This document shows, piece after piece, positions 60,678-64,000 of a stretch of 64,000 nt of DNA (position 1 is its first letter; each line of letters starts with the position of its first letter). The translations under genes and the position numbers were made by a program. The stretch spans positions 62,001 through 126,000 of the forward strand of contig CAWAYQ010000024.1 in NCBI GenBank assembly GCA_963786225.1, written 5' to 3'. The notes beneath the pieces are model-generated. The model was not told the DNA's origin and ran no database searches. It saw only the letters and a list, made by a program, of their open reading frames with translations. This DNA is from Flaviflagellibacter sp963786225 (GTDB lineage Bacteria; Pseudomonadota; Alphaproteobacteria; Rhizobiales; Methylopilaceae).

Positions 60678-61412
60678 ATGCCGAACAGCCTGAGCGCGTT
60701 CATTTCCGTCATCGTTCCCGCGCGAAATGAAGCCCGAAATCTCGACACCCTCGTCGACGAGATCCACACCGCCCTCGGCCCGCGCCGGCACGAAATCATC
60801 ATCGTGGACGACGGTTCGACCGATGACACGCCGGACATGCTCGCCGCGAAGCGGGAACGCGGGGTGCCGGTGCGGCATCTGCGGCATTCGCGCTCTCTCG
60901 GCCAGTCCGGCGCGGTCCGCACCGGCGTCTGGGCCGCGCAGGGCGATTTCATCGTGACGCTCGACGGCGACGGTCAGAACGACCCTGCCTATATCCCCGC
61001 GCTCCTCGACGCGCTGGCCTCGGCCGGGCCCGATGTCGGGCTCGCAATGGGTCGCCGGACAGGGCGCACGGACGGCGCGGTCAAAGGCCTCGCCTCACGC
61101 TTCGCCAACGGGCTGCGGCGCAGCCTGCTGAACGATGACGCACTGGATTCCGGGTGCGGGCTCAAGGCCGTGCCGGCGGATCTCTTCCGCCGCCTTCCGT
61201 TCTTCGACGGCTGGCACAGGTTCACACCCGCTCTGGTGCGGCGGGAAGGGTACCGGATGGTGTGGATCGACGTGATCGACCGGCCACGCGGGCATGGCCG
61301 TTCGAATTATGGAATCTTCGATCGAGGGCTCCGCGGAGTGCTCGACCTGTTTGGCGTGTGGTGGCTCGCGCGGCGCTTCCGCGGACCGGCCGAAACGACC
61401 GAGGTTATGTGA
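60678..61412 (+). CDS. Family 2 glycosyltransferase (dolichyl/undecaprenyl-phosphate type)
   Basis: A 244-residue GT2 enzyme with the GT-A fold: SVIVPARNEARNLDTLVDEI, EIIIVDDGSTDDTPDML with the nucleotide-sugar aspartates, and GDFIVTLDGDGQNDPAYIP with the metal-binding DGD. No membrane segment is predicted. It resembles polyprenyl-phosphate glycosyltransferases (DPM1/ArnC-like), which load a sugar on a lipid carrier. The stop overlaps the next gene as TGATG, so the two likely work together. Confidence 0.88.
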   Translation: MPNSLSAFISVIVPARNEARNLDTLVDEIHTALGPRRHEIIIVDDGSTDDTPDMLAAKRERGVPVRHLRHSRSLGQSGAVRTGVWAAQGDFIVTLDGDGQNDPAYIPALLDALASAGPDVGLAMGRRTGRTDGAVKGLASRFANGLRRSLLNDDALDSGCGLKAVPADLFRRLPFFDGWHRFTPALVRREGYRMVWIDVIDRPRGHGRSNYGIFDRGLRGVLDLFGVWWLARRFRGPAETTEVM

Positions 61413-61723
61413 TGTTCGCCCAGTTCTCAGAATGGCTTCACGAGGTTTTCGTGCGCGGCATCGACGGCTGGGCGCTGCTCGGCTTCGTCGCGCAGTTTCT
61501 TTTCATGATGCGTTTTATGGTGCAATGGCTGGCCAGCGAACGCGCCAAGAAATCCGTGCTTCCCGTGGCGTTCTGGTTTTTCTCGATCGGCGGCGGCGTG
61601 CTGCTGCTGATCTATTCCATCCAGCGCAAGGACCCCGTGTTCATCGCGGGGCAGGCGCTGGGGCTCGTCATCTACACCCGCAATCTATGGCTCATCGCCA
61701 TGGAGCGCCGGCAATCGGCCTAG
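61412..61723 (+). CDS. LAB_N domain membrane protein (lipid A biosynthesis N-terminal-like)
   Basis: A 103-residue inner-membrane protein of the LAB_N family, with three likely helices (WALLGFVAQFLFMMRFMVQWLASE, VLPVAFWFFSIGGGVLLLIYSI, DPVFIAGQALGLVIYTRNLWLI). This domain is fused to LpxB in some bacteria and otherwise stands next to polyprenyl-phosphate glycosyltransferases, as here. It may flip or present the lipid-linked sugar for lipid A or another envelope glycan, which is inference. Convergent overlap of four bases with the VOC gene. Confidence 0.85.
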   Translation: MFAQFSEWLHEVFVRGIDGWALLGFVAQFLFMMRFMVQWLASERAKKSVLPVAFWFFSIGGGVLLLIYSIQRKDPVFIAGQALGLVIYTRNLWLIAMERRQSA

Positions 61724-62211
61724 GCCGCGAGCAACGCGTCGAGATCGAGCCGCGCCGTCGTCATCGCGAGTTCGCCGTCCGGCGTGCGCGGCCAGTCCGC
61801 GGGATCGCGATCCCGATACAGTTCGACGCCATTACCGTCCGGATCGCGCAGATAAAGCGCCTCGCTGACGCCGTGGTCGCTCGCGCCATCGAGGGGGATT
61901 CCGGCCTCGATCAGCCGCCGCAGCGCGTCCGCCAGAGCAGCGCGCGTCGGATAGAGAATGGCGAGATGGTAGAGCCCCGTCGTGCCGGGCGAGGGTGGCG
62001 ATCCCCCGGCGCTTTCCCAGGTGTTTAGCCCGATATGATGGTGATACCCGCCGGCGGACACGAAGGCGGCCTGCCGCCCGTAGCGCTGCGTCAGCGCGAA
62101 GCCGAGCACGCCGGTGTAAAAACCGAGGGCGCGATCAAGATCGGCGACTTTGAGATGGACATGTCCGATCCGGGTTCCGGGATCGATCGGCTTGGCGGGC
62201 GTGTCGGTCAT
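61720..62211 (-). CDS. VOC family protein, extradiol-dioxygenase/glyoxalase type
   Basis: A 163-residue single-domain VOC protein with HVHLKVADLDRALGFYTGVLGFAL, FVSAGGYHHHIGLNTW, LYHLAILYP, DHGVSEALYLRDPDGNGVELY. The metal-ligand positions (His in GHVHLKV, His in LYHLAIL and Glu in GNGVELY) are kept, so it may be catalytically active. It resembles CatE-like catechol dioxygenases, but the substrate is not known. Confidence 0.85.
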   Translation of the reverse strand: MTDTPAKPIDPGTRIGHVHLKVADLDRALGFYTGVLGFALTQRYGRQAAFVSAGGYHHHIGLNTWESAGGSPPSPGTTGLYHLAILYPTRAALADALRRLIEAGIPLDGASDHGVSEALYLRDPDGNGVELYRDRDPADWPRTPDGELAMTTARLDLDALLAA

Positions 62212-62265
62212 GGCGTCTAAATAGGCTGCGGAGAAGGTTCTTCAATCCTGCAAACCTGCCGACTC

Positions 62266-63831
62266 ATGTGGACACGGCGCAAGAGCAACACCCGATCGCC
62301 GGCCGATGTGGTACCGAGGGCGCCGCTCATTCACCAACCGGCCAAAGCCCGTATGCAAGTCGCGATAGACATGGGCGCCCAATTCGATGGCGCGACGGTT
62401 TCGCTCGATCTCGAAGAACTTCTCTCGACACGCCTGCTCGTCCAGGGAAATTCGGGCTCGGGGAAGTCCCATCTGCTGCGCCGTCTCATCGAACAGAGCA
62501 CGAGCTGGGTGCAGCAGGTCATCATCGATCCGGAGGGTGATTTCGTCTCCCTCGCGGAGCGCTACGGCCACGTCGTGGTCGATGCGGAGCGCAGCGACGG
62601 CGATCTGGAAGAAATCGCGCGCCGCATCCGGCAGCATCGCGTTTCGGTCGTGCTCAATCTCGAAGGCGTCGACGCGGAAAGCCAGATGCGCTGCGCGGGC
62701 GCATTCCTCAACGGGCTGTTCGAAGCGCCACGCGACCATTGGTATCCGGTTCTCGTCGTGGTCGACGAGGCGCAGCTTTTCGCGCCGGCCATCGCGGGCG
62801 ATGTCTCCGACGAAGTGCGGAAAATTTCGCTCGGCGCGATGGTCAATCTGATGTCGCGCGGACGGAAGAGGGGCCTCGCCGGCGTCATCGCCACGCAACG
62901 CCTCGCCAAGCTCGCCAAGAACGTCGCCGCCGAGGCATCCAATTTCCTGATGGGCCGTACGTTCCTCGACATCGATATGGCGCGCGCGGCCGATCTGCTT
63001 GGCATGGAACGCCGCCAGGCGGAGACGTTCCGCGATCTCGAACGGGGAAGTTTCGTCGCGCTCGGTCCGGCTCTGTCGCGTCGGCCGTTGACTGTACGTA
63101 TCGGCACGGTGGAGACCGGCGCACGCAGCGTGAGCCCCAAACTCATTCCGCTTCCGGATGAGGCGGAGGGCATGGCGGATGTGATCTTCGCACCGATGAC
63201 GTATGAGCGCGTGGCGCCGGCGCAGTCGCGCTCGGTCGCGACCAACGATCTTCTGCGCCAGCTCGCCGAGGCGCGTTCACGGGAACCCGCACCCTTGGAT
63301 ATCGTCGTGCCGGACGTCGATCCGGCGGAACGCGAAGCGGCGTTGCAGAGCGTGATGCAGGCCGTCGTCGCGGACCCGGAATCCGCGTTCCGCTCGGTCG
63401 CGGTTCTGTATCAGGATTTCGTGGTTCGCTGCCGCATCCAGGCCGTTCCGGGCGAGCCGATGGACCTCGGCGAGTTCCGCCGGCAACTCGCCGTGGTGCG
63501 CGCGGGTGTGTCGGTTGAGGCGGCCGAGGGCTCCGACTGGGAAGCCGCCGTGGCCTTGTCGGCGCATCTCACGGAAGACCTCCAGGGCATGTACCTGGTG
63601 CTGGCGCGGGCGGCGATGGAGAACGCGCCATGTCCGGGCGATCTGCATCTCGCGCGGACATGCGGAAGCCGTTCGCCGGGCCGCGCACGGCGGCTGCTGC
63701 AGTACATGGAAGAAAAAGGTTTCCTGCGGCTCAGCACCGATCGCCGCGGTAATCGCGTGGTGGCATTCCCGGATCTCGGCTGGCAGACGCAGCCGGGACG
63801 GCCGGACGCACCGGAACTGGCGGCGGGCTGA
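62266..63831 (+). CDS. HerA/DUF87-like P-loop ATPase
   Basis: A 521-residue ATPase of the HerA/FtsK superfamily (DUF87). Walker A is VQGNSGSGKSHLLRRLIEQS, Walker B is YPVLVVVDEAQLF, with the HerA-type QQVIIDPEGDF after strand 2, sensor-like GVIATQRLAKLAKNV and an arginine-finger candidate in RGRKRG. The C-terminal 200 residues contain a helical region and a winged-helix-like end (ARRLLQYMEEKGFLRLSTDRRGNRVV). No NurA nuclease is adjacent, so it may be a stand-alone DNA-pumping or mobile-element-defence ATPase. The start at 62266 lacks a clear ribosome site; ATG 62353 is an alternative. Confidence 0.82.
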   Translation: MWTRRKSNTRSPADVVPRAPLIHQPAKARMQVAIDMGAQFDGATVSLDLEELLSTRLLVQGNSGSGKSHLLRRLIEQSTSWVQQVIIDPEGDFVSLAERYGHVVVDAERSDGDLEEIARRIRQHRVSVVLNLEGVDAESQMRCAGAFLNGLFEAPRDHWYPVLVVVDEAQLFAPAIAGDVSDEVRKISLGAMVNLMSRGRKRGLAGVIATQRLAKLAKNVAAEASNFLMGRTFLDIDMARAADLLGMERRQAETFRDLERGSFVALGPALSRRPLTVRIGTVETGARSVSPKLIPLPDEAEGMADVIFAPMTYERVAPAQSRSVATNDLLRQLAEARSREPAPLDIVVPDVDPAEREAALQSVMQAVVADPESAFRSVAVLYQDFVVRCRIQAVPGEPMDLGEFRRQLAVVRAGVSVEAAEGSDWEAAVALSAHLTEDLQGMYLVLARAAMENAPCPGDLHLARTCGSRSPGRARRLLQYMEEKGFLRLSTDRRGNRVVAFPDLGWQTQPGRPDAPELAAG

Positions 63832-63893
63832 AGCACAGCCTGGCATGTGAAACTGACGCGGGCCGCGACGCGGCCAAGATGAATCGAAGCCGG

Positions 63894-64000
63894 CTATTCG
63901 AACAGATCCGGATGTTCGGCTTCCAGCCGCGGCAGAGCGCGCAGAATCTCCATCAGGTGTACGTGCATTGCCTCGGCGGCGGCGTCTTCATCGCGGGCAT
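63894..64000 (-). CDS. C-terminus of a probable GntR/FadR-type regulator (cut by window edge)
   Basis: The last 107 bases encode, on the minus strand, the end of a protein reading RDEDAAAEAMHVHLMEILRALP, then RLEAEHPDLFE and a TAG stop. The AxxRDExAAxxAMxxHL pattern is typical of the FCD ligand-binding domain of FadR-subfamily GntR regulators. Only 35 residues are in the window, so the call is tentative. Confidence 0.55.
   Translation of the reverse strand, partial: ARDEDAAAEAMHVHLMEILRALPRLEAEHPDLFE

Overview
The window is GC-rich chromosomal DNA from an alphaproteobacterium. Conserved gene orders point to the Rhizobiales/Hyphomicrobiales: a suf operon headed by a second cysteine desulfurase, yajC-secD-secF followed by two complex I assembly-factor homologues, trpE..trpG-trpD-trpC-moaC-moeA, pdhA-pdhB-DUF5076-pdhC-lpdA-lipA, a fused ispDF, and dusB-ntrB-ntrC-ntrY-ntrX-trkA-dat-hfq-hflX-mazG. 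Genus cannot be set from the sequence alone. Almost everything is core metabolism or envelope biology. I found no phage, transposase, integrase, CRISPR array, tRNA or rRNA, and no intergenic stretch over 300 bases.

Layout. 1-6.7 kb: Fe-S cluster assembly (cysteine desulfurase, SufB, a small ABM-like protein, SufC, SufD, SufS, SufT). 6.8-13.9 kb: small exported protein, NlpD-like lipoprotein, DUF815 ATPase, YajC-SecD-SecF, and homologues of complex I assembly factors NDUFAF3 and NDUFAF6. 14.0-16.9 kb: a TPP riboswitch driving thiO-thiS-thiG-thiE. 16.9-25.4 kb, minus strand: ppiD, trpE, a cyclic-nucleotide-binding membrane protein, trpG, trpD, a palindromic repeat block, trpC, moaC, moeA. 25.5-31 kb: tpiA, secG, pyrG, kdsA, a 34-residue membrane protein, eno. 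31-36 kb: palindromic repeats, a CvrA/NhaP2-type antiporter, an FtsB-like protein, a frameshifted TAXI binding-protein gene and a Sel1 protein. 36-44 kb: pyruvate dehydrogenase complex, a cysteine-rich copper-binding protein, GlsB-like membrane protein, lipA, RatA/Coq10-like protein. 44-48 kb: spermidine-synthase-like membrane fusion, CinA, ispDF. 48-60 kb: nitrogen and redox signalling (dusB-ntrBC, ntrYX), trkA, an aminotransferase, hfq, hflX, mazG. 60-64 kb: DUF488, GT2 plus LAB_N pair, VOC protein, HerA/DUF87 ATPase, and the end of a probable GntR/FadR regulator.

How it fits together. PDH subunits E1alpha, E1beta, E2 and E3 are encoded with the lipoyl synthase that makes the cofactor for the E2 and E1beta lipoyl domains; that synthase needs Fe-S clusters of the kind the suf genes make. 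Enolase feeds pyruvate metabolism. The Sec accessory genes (yajC, secD, secF, secG) sit in two places.

The most unusual signal is not a new system. Four single-base reading-frame breaks (one in the TAXI gene, one in lpdA, two in ispDF) all have one EXTRA base, while the protein on both sides is intact. Two of the three genes are normally essential or important, so systematic base-calling error is the first explanation to test; recent pseudogenisation or frameshifting are the alternatives. Other points of interest are a family of strong palindromic repeats at three gene ends, a cNMP-binding protein inside the trp operon, an NtrX without the sigma54-contact motif, many TTG starts set by good Shine-Dalgarno sequences, and several small uncharacterised proteins in conserved operons.
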